This document shows, piece by piece, positions 1-7,823 of a DNA stretch of 54,022 bases. Under the pieces are notes generated by a model, which saw nothing but the letters and a program-made list of their open reading frames with translations, did no database searches and was not told where the DNA came from. Position 1 is the first letter of the stretch. Each line of letters starts with the position of its first letter. The stretch covers positions 1 to 54,022 of the forward strand of contig CALXES010000010.1 in NCBI GenBank assembly GCA_944387385.1. Direction: 5' to 3'. The stretch is from an uncultured Clostridia bacterium (lineage in GTDB: Bacteria; Bacillota; Clostridia; TANB77; CAG-465). A program made the position numbers and the translations under genes.

Positions 1-155
1 ATATTAGCCTTTGTTAGCCTTCCTCAACTACTTATGTGCAACTGCTTACAAACTGCTTGACAAGTATTTTTGAATATAGCTTGTTTCTAAGGATAGAGGC
101 TACACCAAAGCGTCCGCCTCGACCAATTCTAGAGGTTCTTAACCTCTTTTTTTCT
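1..155 (+). ncRNA. 3' part of an unidentified structured RNA, cut by the window edge
   Basis: There is no ORF here. The stretch contains a 5-bp stem ACAAG/CTTGT (60-64 with 80-84), a 5-bp GC-rich stem GAGGC/GCCTC (96-100 with 116-120), and then an intrinsic terminator. This layout suggests the 3' end of a non-coding RNA or a long 3' untranslated region that starts left of the window. I could not match it to tmRNA (no T-loop or tag codons), RNase P or SRP RNA. A 6S-type RNA or a tracrRNA-like tail cannot be excluded, but nothing here proves either. Confidence 0.35.
131..155 (+). terminator. intrinsic terminator
   Basis: A 7-bp hairpin AGAGGTT/AACCTCT with a CTT loop is followed by a run of seven T. 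It ends the RNA that enters from the left edge. Confidence 0.85.
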
Positions 156-206
156 TTTATTGACAATTAATATTTAATAATATATACTCTAAATGGGAGT
201 GATATT

Positions 207-674
207 ATGAAATCAAAACTGATTCCAATTAGTCTAATAATTTTAATTATAATCATTGCTTTAGTATTAGCTATAATTTTTATATTTGGTACTAATAACT
301 ATGATAAATTAATTAAAAATGAGAATGTTCAAATAGCTGTTTTAAGTGACATATATAAAGATGTATTGACTACAATAAATACTAATGACGGGAATATATC
401 TTTAGATACATCAGCTTTAAAAAATATTATAACAAATGAAGAATTTTCTGAATCAAATTCTTTAAAATTAAAAAATATTGAAAAAATAAATGAAGATAAG
501 GAAATTACATATACTATATATACGAAGTATTTAGAGGAAACTCATACTATATCAATAGAAATTATTCAAGATGATATAGGTTATATGAAACATACTCAAG
601 AATATAAATTATATTTTGAAGATGGAAAAATTAATTTTGAGCGTAATGGAGAAGGAATAACTTTATTAGAATAA
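207..674 (+). CDS. small membrane-anchored hypothetical protein
   Basis: This 155-residue protein has a single strongly hydrophobic segment at about residues 4-28, then a polar, acidic domain with no motif I recognise. It looks like an N-terminally anchored protein with an extracytoplasmic domain of about 125 residues. There is no lipobox cysteine. The start is supported by GGGAG seven bases upstream. It stands alone between two terminators, so it is probably transcribed by itself, although I could not place a convincing promoter in the short gap after the first terminator. Function is unknown. Confidence 0.7.
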   Translation: MKSKLIPISLIILIIIIALVLAIIFIFGTNNYDKLIKNENVQIAVLSDIYKDVLTTINTNDGNISLDTSALKNIITNEEFSESNSLKLKNIEKINEDKEITYTIYTKYLEETHTISIEIIQDDIGYMKHTQEYKLYFEDGKINFERNGEGITLLE

Positions 675-686
675 AATGTAAAATTG

Positions 687-719
687 AACCATTTTGAAGT
701 TAAATTCAAAATGGTTTTT
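687..719 (+). terminator. intrinsic terminator of the preceding gene
   Basis: A 12-bp stem AACCATTTTGAA/TTCAAAATGGTT with a six-base loop is followed by TTTTTC. Confidence 0.9.
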
Positions 720-830
720 CTATATACATGTATCTATATTTATCTTACTGTATAATTAAATTAAGTTAAGTTAAAATAGACATTACACTTGATTTTTATA
801 GTCTTATTAGTTCAATTTAAAATAACTAAA

Positions 831-854
831 AAGAAGAGGATATTCTCTTCTTTT
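831..854 (-). terminator. terminator of the minus-strand gene ending at 875
   Basis: The stem AAGAAGAG/CTCTTCTT has a GATATT loop. Read on the minus strand it is followed by five T; on the plus strand by four, so it may work in both directions. Confidence 0.75.
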
Positions 855-874
855 AATTAAGTTATATTAAAAAA

Positions 875-1249
875 TCAAATAAATTCATTATAATTATTTA
901 TCATGTAAGTATATATGCTCTCTATAATTGAAGATAAGTATTTAATATCATTTAATGAACATTTATTGAGATTAATTGTATTATTTTTATTGTTTAGTGT
1001 TATCATATATTCAAATAAAGCTTTATCTTTATCTGAATATATTTTTGCGGCATTAAAAGGTGAGGCAATATCTAATTTTATGTTGTAATTTTTATATATA
1101 AATTTTTGGTTTATATATTCTATTAGATTATTAATTTCCACATATGCTTGTGAATAATTTTTTTCACTGATTAGTTTTTCTATTTTATCTATCATTGGTT
1201 TTAAAGTTGTATTTTTTAATATATTATTTAATCTCAATTCCATTTTCAT
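875..1249 (-). CDS. hypothetical cytoplasmic protein, 124 residues
   Basis: This is a soluble, helix-rich, lysine- and asparagine-rich protein without a membrane segment. The middle ('SQAYVEINNLIEYINQKF') looks like the helical hairpins of HEPN/DUF4145-type proteins, but the similarity is only suggestive and I do not assign a function. AAGGAG lies 13 bases before the first ATG and somewhat further from a second one (MELRL), so the exact start is open. It is flanked by its own terminator at 831-854 and lies head-to-tail behind ilvN with a 75-base gap. Confidence 0.6.
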   Translation of the reverse strand: MKMELRLNNILKNTTLKPMIDKIEKLISEKNYSQAYVEINNLIEYINQKFIYKNYNIKLDIASPFNAAKIYSDKDKALFEYMITLNNKNNTINLNKCSLNDIKYLSSIIESIYTYMINNYNEFI

Positions 1250-1324
1250 TTATATTTTATTACTCCTTTATTATAACCTATATTATAGCATAAGTTAAGT
1301 AGATATAAAAGTTATTTTAAATTA

Positions 1325-1825
1325 TTACTTATTTGCTATCCCTATAGATTCAATAGCAACACTTCCTCCACGAACAACCTCTATTCTATTTAGAAATAAT
1401 GCACTAAATAATTTAATTAGTTCATTTATATTAGATTCTATTGCAACCCATTCAATTATAATTGATTTTTGATTGTAATCTATTATTTTAAATTTGTATA
1501 CATCTGAAAGTCTAAATATATCAATTCTGTCTTTTTCAGAGCAATTATTAATCTTAATATATAGTAGTTCTTTATTGTGAATTGGTACGTTAGTATAGTC
1601 TACAACTTTTATTACTTCTACACTTCTATTTAATTGTTTTTTTATTTGTTCAAAAGTCTTATCATCTGAAATCATAGAAATTGTCATACGTGATATTGTT
1701 GGATCTTCAGTTGTACCTACAGTTAAACTTTCAATATTATATGATTTTGAGGAAAATAATCCTGATATTCTAGCAAGTACACCTATTTCATTTTCTACAA
1801 ATAATCCTATCCATCTTTTTTTCAT
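1325..1825 (-). CDS. ilvN: acetolactate synthase small (regulatory) subunit
   Basis: This 166-residue protein has the usual length of IlvN. The N-terminal ACT domain is clear: 'VENEIGVLARISGLFSSKSYNIESLTVG' reads from about residue 10 (longer than quoted elsewhere as GVLARISGLF), followed by a second alpha/beta half. It binds valine in the family and confers feedback inhibition on IlvB, the first common enzyme of valine, leucine and isoleucine synthesis. The ribosome site GGAGG lies inside the end of ilvB, and only one base separates ilvB's stop from this ATG, so the two are translationally coupled. Confidence 0.93.
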   Translation of the reverse strand: MKKRWIGLFVENEIGVLARISGLFSSKSYNIESLTVGTTEDPTISRMTISMISDDKTFEQIKKQLNRSVEVIKVVDYTNVPIHNKELLYIKINNCSEKDRIDIFRLSDVYKFKIIDYNQKSIIIEWVAIESNINELIKLFSALFLNRIEVVRGGSVAIESIGIANK

Positions 1826-1826
1826 A

Positions 1827-3563
1827 TTAATTTTCCTCCTTATCTAATATCATATCTTCAAGTGGGTTGCCTGGTGGAACCATAGGTAAAACATTTAAAG
1901 AGTCGTCAATAATAAACTCTATTATTGTTGGTGACTTTTTATTTTTCTTTGCAATTTTAAAAGCTTTTTCTACCTCAGACTTTTCATAAACACGTATAGC
2001 TTGACAGCCATAACTTTCAGCGAGCTTTATAAAATTAGGTGTATATTCAGGACAACATTTATCTTTATTTTTGCAATTTTTATCGCAAGATTTTCTGTGT
2101 TTTAAACAAGTAGAAGAGTAACGTTTGTTATAAAACATTTCTTGCCATTGTCTAACATTTCCTAAAAATCCATTATTTAATATACATACGACAATAGGTA
2201 ATTCTTGACATACTGCTGTTGCAAGTTCTTGAATATTCATTTGAATTCCACCATCTCCAGAGATAGATATCACATCTTTATTTGGACATGCAATTTTTGC
2301 ACCTATTGCTGCAGGAAGTCCATAGCCCATAGTTCCAAGTCCACCTGAAGTAAGAAGTCTTTTGTTATTATCTATATCAATAAACTGCGTTGTCCAAAGC
2401 TGGTTTTGACCAACATCAGTAGTAATAATAGCATTTTTATACATTTTATTTATTGTTTTTATTATATATTCAGGAGTAAGTATATTAGACTCATATGACA
2501 TTTTTATTGGATAGTTTTCTTTCCATGATTTTATTTCTTTTTGCCAATCTTCTATATTTAATTTTTTAGCTTTTTTTATTATAGCTTCTATTGCAATTTT
2601 TGCATCTGCTACAATAGGAATATCAACAGAAATATTTTTTGAAATTGCAGCAGGATCTATATCTACATGAATTATTGTTGCATTTTTTGCAAATTCTTCG
2701 ATTTTTCCAGTAATTCTATCATTAAATCTAGTACCAATTGAGAATAGTACATCACAGTTGGATATAGCAGTATTTGCCGCATAGCTACCATGTATTCCAA
2801 TATTTCCAATATATAGTTCATGTGTGGTTGGAATTGCACCTTTTCCCATTATTGTTGTAATAACTGGTATTCCTGTTATTTCAGCAAGTCTAGTTATCTC
2901 TTCATTAGCATGTGCAATATTTACACCTCCACCTATTAAAAATACAGGCTTTTTAGATTTAGATAAGATTTCCATTGCTTTATTTACTTGACCAATGTGA
3001 ACTGAAGTATTAGGATTATATCCTCTAATATGTATATCTTTTGGATAATCATCGCTACCAAGAGCTAGTTGTATATCTTTAGGAATGTCTACTACAACAA
3101 CTCCTGGTTTTCCACTTTTGGCAATATAGAAGGCATTGTGTATTATTCTTGCTAAGTCTTCTCTTTTTCTTACTGTTACAGCATATTTGCATATACTACG
3201 CATAATTCCTATAGTGTCTACTTCCTGAAATGCATCATTCCCAATAAGGTATGTTGGAACTTGACCAGTAAAACATACAAGTGGTACAGAGTCATAGTTT
3301 GCTGTTGCAACACCAGTAACAAGATTTGTTGCACCAGGTCCACTTGTAACTAAGCATACGCCCACCTTTCCTGTAGCTCTTGCATAGCCATCAGCTTCAT
3401 GAACTAGCGCTTGTTCATGTCTTGGTAATATTACATTTATATCTTTTTGTCCATATAATGCATCAAATAAGTCTATTGCTTGACCTCCAGGATATGCAAA
3501 TAATGTATCTACATTTTCTTCTTTTAAAGCTTTTACAAATAATTCAGCTCCTGTTATCCACAT
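1827..3563 (-). CDS. ilvB: acetolactate synthase large (catalytic) subunit
   Basis: This ThDP-dependent enzyme condenses two pyruvate, or pyruvate and 2-oxobutyrate, into acetohydroxy acids. The catalytic glutamate lies in 'RHEQALVHEADGYARATG' near residue 50, and the ThDP/Mg2+ motif begins with 'SGDGGIQMN' near residue 440. The start is ATG at 3563 (MWITGAEL), because GGAGGTG sits seven bases upstream; an upstream in-frame ATG overlaps that ribosome site. The protein has 578 residues. An unusual insertion around residues 490-510 carries six cysteines (CLKHRKSC, then C, CC) where family members usually continue directly to the PDFVKLAE segment. Expression is controlled by the leader at 3605-3772. 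Confidence 0.95.
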   Translation of the reverse strand: MWITGAELFVKALKEENVDTLFAYPGGQAIDLFDALYGQKDINVILPRHEQALVHEADGYARATGKVGVCLVTSGPGATNLVTGVATANYDSVPLVCFTGQVPTYLIGNDAFQEVDTIGIMRSICKYAVTVRKREDLARIIHNAFYIAKSGKPGVVVVDIPKDIQLALGSDDYPKDIHIRGYNPNTSVHIGQVNKAMEILSKSKKPVFLIGGGVNIAHANEEITRLAEITGIPVITTIMGKGAIPTTHELYIGNIGIHGSYAANTAISNCDVLFSIGTRFNDRITGKIEEFAKNATIIHVDIDPAAISKNISVDIPIVADAKIAIEAIIKKAKKLNIEDWQKEIKSWKENYPIKMSYESNILTPEYIIKTINKMYKNAIITTDVGQNQLWTTQFIDIDNNKRLLTSGGLGTMGYGLPAAIGAKIACPNKDVISISGDGGIQMNIQELATAVCQELPIVVCILNNGFLGNVRQWQEMFYNKRYSSTCLKHRKSCDKNCKNKDKCCPEYTPNFIKLAESYGCQAIRVYEKSEVEKAFKIAKKNKKSPTIIEFIIDDSLNVLPMVPPGNPLEDMILDKEEN

Positions 3564-3604
3564 TTTAAACACCTCCATATTTATATATAAATTAAAATTT
3601 AGTA

Positions 3605-3640
3605 TAAAAAAGACTATGTAGTTTTACCTACATAGTCTTA
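3605..3640 (-). terminator. attenuator terminator of the ilvBN leader
   Basis: On the minus strand a 12-bp stem AAGACTATGTAG/CTACATAGTCTT is followed by six T. The upstream segment TACCTACAGTAGTCTTA (minus strand) is nearly a full complement of the terminator's first arm, so it can act as antiterminator. That same segment can also be captured by CTACTGTAGATAC-type sequence just upstream. These mutually exclusive pairings are typical of amino-acid attenuation. Confidence 0.85.
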
Positions 3641-3721
3641 GATACTTTTATATTATAATATAACTTTAAGACTACTGTAGGTACGACCAAATGCACTCGT
3701 ATCTACAGTAGATACCAGTGC
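3641..3721 (-). promoter_or_regulatory. ilvBN attenuator: pause and antiterminator segments
   Basis: Between leader peptide and terminator the minus strand holds GCACT/AGTGC flanking a perfect GTATCTA/TAGATAC hairpin, and a 13-base segment that can pair with its own second copy (CTACTGTAGGTAC with GTATCTACAGTAG, one G-T). Three alternative helices compete here. This is the expected wiring for switching between the terminator and an antiterminator in response to ribosome position. Confidence 0.75.
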
Positions 3722-3772
3722 TTAAATAAGTAGTAGTCCGACTAGTTTTAAAGTTACATTAATATTTTTCAT
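3722..3772 (-). CDS. branched-chain amino acid leader peptide for ilvBN
   Basis: This 16-residue ORF, MKNINVTLKLVGLLLI, has an AAGGAAG ribosome site. Nine of its 16 residues are Ile, Val or Leu, ending in LLLI next to the stop. It lies directly before alternative hairpins and a terminator, and upstream of ilvB. The family mechanism (known from ilv and leu operons) is ribosome stalling at scarce Ile, Val or Leu codons, which favours the antiterminator. That role is inferred from composition and position. Confidence 0.85.
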   Translation of the reverse strand: MKNINVTLKLVGLLLI

Positions 3773-3805
3773 TTAAATTACTTCCTTTCAATTTATAATG
3801 ACTAT

Positions 3806-3834
3806 ATAATACTATAATTTTTTTGTATTGTCAA
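3806..3834 (-). promoter_or_regulatory. sigma-A promoter of the ilvBN operon
   Basis: The minus strand reads TTGACA, 17 bases, TATTAT. The predicted start, near 3799, is about 25 bases before the leader peptide ATG. Confidence 0.85.
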
Positions 3835-3888
3835 TTAGAAATTATCTAAGTTCATTAATTTTATATATTTCCTTTAATGAAATATTAT

Positions 3889-4389
3889 TTATTGTGGAAT
3901 ATCAGGTACATAATTATATATGTTATAAATCGAATCGTAACCTCCGCTAACAAAATCAGTATATAAACTTGGTATCTTATATACAAAATCATTTATATAT
4001 TCATATATTACTATTTCTGTATCTGTTAAAAAACCACCAGTATGAACAATGTATCTTTTCTCATTTAATGTATATTCTTCTTCATTAGGAACTCTGGCAG
4101 AATATAGTAATAGTAGACCTTTCCAATTAAATATTAAGTATATTGTAAGTAGTGCGAGGATTATATTTGCATTGTATTTTACTTCATTATTTGATTCCTT
4201 ATAGAACCTGATGAAGCTTATTATATATCCTATAACAATTATTATGATCATTGTAATTAGAATATAAATTCTAAATGCTAAATTATTCATTTCAAGTATT
4301 TTTATAATTACAATGAAAATTAATAGTAATATTGTAGTATATATCCATAGATATTTATATAAATGCTTTAATATTTTCATAAATTTCAC
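3889..4389 (-). CDS. membrane protein of unknown function
   Basis: This 166-residue protein has three hydrophobic segments, at about residues 13-31, 36-60 and 73-98, and then a polar C-terminal part of about 65 residues with several Tyr and Gly-Gly pairs. It starts with a Lys/His-rich stretch that should remain in the cytoplasm. An internal ATG (MKIL) three codons in is an alternative start. I do not recognise a family. It is convergent with nothing and divergent from acpS; its 3' end lies close to the ilv promoter region. Confidence 0.65.
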   Translation of the reverse strand: MKFMKILKHLYKYLWIYTTILLLIFIVIIKILEMNNLAFRIYILITMIIIIVIGYIISFIRFYKESNNEVKYNANIILALLTIYLIFNWKGLLLLYSARVPNEEEYTLNEKRYIVHTGGFLTDTEIVIYEYINDFVYKIPSLYTDFVSGGYDSIYNIYNYVPDIPQ

Positions 4390-4517
4390 CCTAAAAATTT
4401 AATAATATTATACCATAAAAATAAAGCTTTGCTTGATTGTATAATTTTTTATAGATAAAAATTATACATATCTTTGTAAACTTTAGCAATAGTTTTTCTT
4501 TAATTTGCTTGAAATTA

Positions 4518-4546
4518 TTGACTTTATTGGCTAAAAAGTATAAGAT
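4518..4546 (+). promoter_or_regulatory. promoter of the acpS-metG-lepB-holB operon
   Basis: TTGACT, 17 bases, TAAGAT lies about 50 bases before the acpS start. Confidence 0.7.
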
Positions 4547-4597
4547 ATATTGTGTAAATATATGATTACATTTTAATTGTTTTGAAAGGATGTATTT

Positions 4598-5005
4598 ATG
4601 AAAGTATACTGTGGAACAGATATTATTGAAGTAGATAGAATAAAAAAAGCAATGGCAAATAACGAGAGATTTAAAACTAATATTTTTTCTATAAGAGAAA
4701 TTGAGGACATAGAAAAAAGTGAAAATAATGATGTTAAATTTCAAAGATATGCTGGTAGATTTGCTTCTAAAGAAGCTATATATAAAGCGATATCTAAGTT
4801 TACAGTAGAATCAGATTATACACCAAAATTTTTAGATGTTGAGATTATTAATGATGAAGCTTTTAAGAGAAGACCTAAAGTAAATGTCATAAATAAATCT
4901 TTAGAAGATGTATTTATTAAATATAAAATAAAAATAGATTTAAGTATTTCTCATGTAAGAGATAATGCTATAGCGATGGCTGTAGTTAGTATAGATAAGG
5001 AGTGA
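4598..5005 (+). CDS. acpS: holo-[acyl-carrier-protein] synthase
   Basis: AcpS transfers 4'-phosphopantetheine from CoA to the serine of apo-ACP and so activates fatty acid synthesis. The 135-residue length suits the family. The N-terminal 'GTDIIEVDRI' carries the metal-binding Asp, 'RFASKEAIYKAI' carries the second acidic ligand, and the C-terminal 'LSISHVRDNAIAMAV' is the conserved SISH block. It uses TGA as stop, which shows the standard bacterial code. The stop lies just 5 bases before the metG ATG, and metG's ribosome site AAGGAG is inside the acpS end, so the two are coupled. Confidence 0.93.
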   Translation: MKVYCGTDIIEVDRIKKAMANNERFKTNIFSIREIEDIEKSENNDVKFQRYAGRFASKEAIYKAISKFTVESDYTPKFLDVEIINDEAFKRRPKVNVINKSLEDVFIKYKIKIDLSISHVRDNAIAMAVVSIDKE

Positions 5006-5010
5006 AATTA

Positions 5011-6945
5011 ATGGAAGAAAATAAGAAATACTACATAACAACACCTATATATTATCCAAGCGGAGATTTTCATGTGGGAACATGTTATTGTACTTTAATG
5101 GCAGATACACTTGCAAGATATAAAAGATTAAGAGGTTATGATGTATTTTTTATGACAGGCACAGATGAGCATGGACAAAAAATTCAGGAGAAGGCAAAAG
5201 CACAAGGGATTACTCCTAAAAAATATGTTGATGACTTTACAGTTAAAGCAAAAGAGTTATGGAAAATACTAGATATATCGTATGATAAATATATGAGAAC
5301 AACAGATGAATATCATGTAAAAGCTGTTCAAAAAATATTTGAAAAACTACTAGAAAAAGGTGATATATATAAAGGAGAATATAAGGGACTTTATTGTACG
5401 CCATGTGAGTCATTTTGGACAGAAACACAACTTGTAGATGGAAAATGTCCAGATTGTGGAAGAGAAGTAAAAGAAGTAAAAGAAGAAAGCTATTTCTTTA
5501 GGTTATCAAAGTATGCAGATAGATTACTAAAATACTATGAAGAGCATCCAGAGTTTTTAGAACCAGAAAAAAGAAAAAATGAAATGATTAAAAACTTTTT
5601 TGATAAAGGATTAGAAGATTTGTGTGTAACTAGAACAACTATAGATTGGGGAATTAGAGTTTTGTCTGACCCTAAACATACTGTATATGTTTGGCTTGAT
5701 GCTTTAACAAATTATATAACTGCTCTTGGATATACAACAAATAATGATGAAATGATGAAGAAGTATTGGCCTGCTGATTTACATTTGGTTGGAAAAGAAA
5801 TATTTAGATTTCATTCAATTATATGGCCAGCAATATTAATGGCATTAGATTTACCATTGCCTAAAAAAATATTTGGTCATGGCTGGCTTGTTGTAAATGG
5901 TAATAAAATAAGTAAATCTTTTGGTAATTATAAAGATCCAAGAATTTATATAAGAGATACTAGCGTTGATGCTTTAAGGTATTATTTAATAAAAGAGGTA
6001 ACATTTGGAGAAGATGGAAATTTTTCAGAAGATTTATTTGTAGAAAAAGTAAATTCAGATTTATCTAACGATTTAGGAAATTTAGTAAGTAGAGTAACTG
6101 CAATGGTTGAAAAATATAATGATGGTATTATAGTAAAAAACGATAATCTTGCGGATGAAGATATAGATAAAGATTTAATTGATACTGCAAAAGAAACTAT
6201 TATTAATTTTGAAAATTATATGGATGATTTAAAAACTAATGCAGCAATATCTGAGATTTGGAAGCTAATCTCTAAGGCAAATAAGTATATAGATTTAAGC
6301 ATGCCTTGGATTCTTGCAAAAGAGGAAAATAAAGATAGATTAAATCAAGTACTATATAATTTAATAGAAACAATTAGAATTATAGCTATTCCACTACAAT
6401 GCTTCTTTGTAGACACACCAAAGAAAATATTTAATCAAATTGGTGTAAAGAGCAATGAAATATCTTGGGATACTTCAAAAGAGTTTGGGGTAATAAAAGA
6501 TGGAACAAAAGTTTCAAAAGGAGAAATTTTATTCCCAAGAATTGAAAAGACAGAAGAATTGTTTAAAGTAGAAGATGAAAAAGAGGAAGAAATACAAGAA
6601 GAAAGAAAAGGAATAATTAGTATTGATGAATTAGATAAAGTTGAACTTAAAGTAGGACAAATAAAGAAAGTAGAAAGAGTAGAGAAATCTAAAAAGCTAT
6701 ATAAGTTACAAGTAGATGTTGGAGAAAAAGAATTAAGAACAATTGTATCAGGACTTGTACCATATTATAAAGAGGAAGAATTAGAAAACAAGCAAGTAGT
6801 TGTTGTTACTAATTTAAAACCTGCTAAACTTTGTGGAACAGAATCTAATGGAATGCTACTTGCAGCAGGAGATGATGATGTGGTAAAATTATTAGTACTA
6901 GATAATATTAATGGTACTTTAGAAAATGGTGCTAACATACACTAA
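5011..6945 (+). CDS. metG: methionyl-tRNA synthetase with C-terminal tRNA-binding domain
   Basis: This is a class I aminoacyl-tRNA synthetase that charges tRNA-Met. The HIGH-type motif is HVGT near residue 21, and the KMSKS-type motif is KISKS near residue 297. A zinc knuckle, CTPC...CPDC, lies around residues 130-150. The last 105 residues form an EMAPII/Trbp111-like tRNA-binding domain ('VELKVGQIKKVERV'). The length of 644 matches the Bacillus-type enzyme. I chose the ATG at 5011 because AAGGAG lies eight bases upstream; an in-frame GTG at 5002 is too close. No T-box precedes it. Confidence 0.96.
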   Translation: MEENKKYYITTPIYYPSGDFHVGTCYCTLMADTLARYKRLRGYDVFFMTGTDEHGQKIQEKAKAQGITPKKYVDDFTVKAKELWKILDISYDKYMRTTDEYHVKAVQKIFEKLLEKGDIYKGEYKGLYCTPCESFWTETQLVDGKCPDCGREVKEVKEESYFFRLSKYADRLLKYYEEHPEFLEPEKRKNEMIKNFFDKGLEDLCVTRTTIDWGIRVLSDPKHTVYVWLDALTNYITALGYTTNNDEMMKKYWPADLHLVGKEIFRFHSIIWPAILMALDLPLPKKIFGHGWLVVNGNKISKSFGNYKDPRIYIRDTSVDALRYYLIKEVTFGEDGNFSEDLFVEKVNSDLSNDLGNLVSRVTAMVEKYNDGIIVKNDNLADEDIDKDLIDTAKETIINFENYMDDLKTNAAISEIWKLISKANKYIDLSMPWILAKEENKDRLNQVLYNLIETIRIIAIPLQCFFVDTPKKIFNQIGVKSNEISWDTSKEFGVIKDGTKVSKGEILFPRIEKTEELFKVEDEKEEEIQEERKGIISIDELDKVELKVGQIKKVERVEKSKKLYKLQVDVGEKELRTIVSGLVPYYKEEELENKQVVVVTNLKPAKLCGTESNGMLLAAGDDDVVKLLVLDNINGTLENGANIH

Positions 6946-6989
6946 ATAGATGTATGTTAATAATAAGTTATAGGAGGTAAACAAAAGAT

Positions 6990-7805
6990 ATGGATAATGA
7001 AAACAAGGAAGAATTAGAGAAAAAAGAAGATACTAATAAAGTATCACAAGAAGATGTAACAGCAAAAGTAGAGATGCCTAAAGAAGAAGTAAAAAAAGAG
7101 GAAGTTGAAGTAGATAGCGAACAATACTATGATGATATTGATTATCAGCAAAAAGAGGAAACAGAGAAAGTTAAAGCTAAAACTAGAAGTGTTTTAAGAG
7201 AAGTTTTAGATTGGGTTATTTGTTTTGCAGTAGCTTTTGTTGCATATTTACTAATTAATTATTTCTTAATATGTGCACCAACAGTAAAACAGGCATCTAT
7301 GTATCCAACTATTGAAGATGGTGAAAAAGTATTAACAATAAGACCATGGCTTAAAGGTAATAAATTTGAATATGGTGATATTATTACTTTTGAAGCACCA
7401 ATAGATAATAAATTGTATTTAAATACAGATGAAACACTTTATACAGCACAATATGAAAACTATACTGGTTTAACTTTATTCTTATATGAATTTTTAGATG
7501 TAAATAAAGTAAGTTATATAAAAAGAGTAATTGGTTTACCAGGGGATCATATTGAAATAAAAGATGGAAGTGTTTATAGAAATGGTGAGAAGCTAGAAGA
7601 GGACTATTTAAGAGAAGTTAAAACTGAAACTCAAGAAGATGAATATTCAGATGTTATAGTACCAGAAAACACATTATATGTAATGGGAGATAATAGAGAG
7701 CAGAGTAAAGATTCAAGAAGTTTTGGATGTATACCATATGATAGAGTAAATGGATATATTGTATGTAGAATATGGCCATTTTCTAGATTTGGATCAATAG
7801 ATTAA
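6990..7805 (+). CDS. lepB: signal peptidase I with long acidic N-terminal extension
   Basis: This membrane serine protease removes signal peptides from secreted proteins. The catalytic serine is in 'ASMYPTIEDGE' near residue 102, and the catalytic lysine in 'YIKRVIGLPGD'. The C-terminal box 'MGDNREQSKDSRSFG' is conserved. One membrane helix lies at about residues 72-93. Before it is an unusual tail of about 65 residues, mostly Glu and Lys, which should face the cytoplasm and is not part of the catalytic fold. GGAGGT lies 11 bases before ATG. The gene lies 44 bases after metG and 18 before holB. Confidence 0.93.
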   Translation: MDNENKEELEKKEDTNKVSQEDVTAKVEMPKEEVKKEEVEVDSEQYYDDIDYQQKEETEKVKAKTRSVLREVLDWVICFAVAFVAYLLINYFLICAPTVKQASMYPTIEDGEKVLTIRPWLKGNKFEYGDIITFEAPIDNKLYLNTDETLYTAQYENYTGLTLFLYEFLDVNKVSYIKRVIGLPGDHIEIKDGSVYRNGEKLEEDYLREVKTETQEDEYSDVIVPENTLYVMGDNREQSKDSRSFGCIPYDRVNGYIVCRIWPFSRFGSID

Positions 7806-7823
7806 TAATAAAGGAGAATAGAT

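Noticed and set aside
1-155. tmRNA or RNase P RNA at the left edge
   Set aside because: No T-loop TTCGA, tag-peptide codons ending in Ala-Ala, or the RNase P conserved blocks are present.
4391-4744. 117-residue minus-strand frame before and inside acpS
   Set aside because: It overlaps the acpS promoter and start; composition is Phe/Tyr/Ile-rich as expected from AT-rich non-coding DNA.
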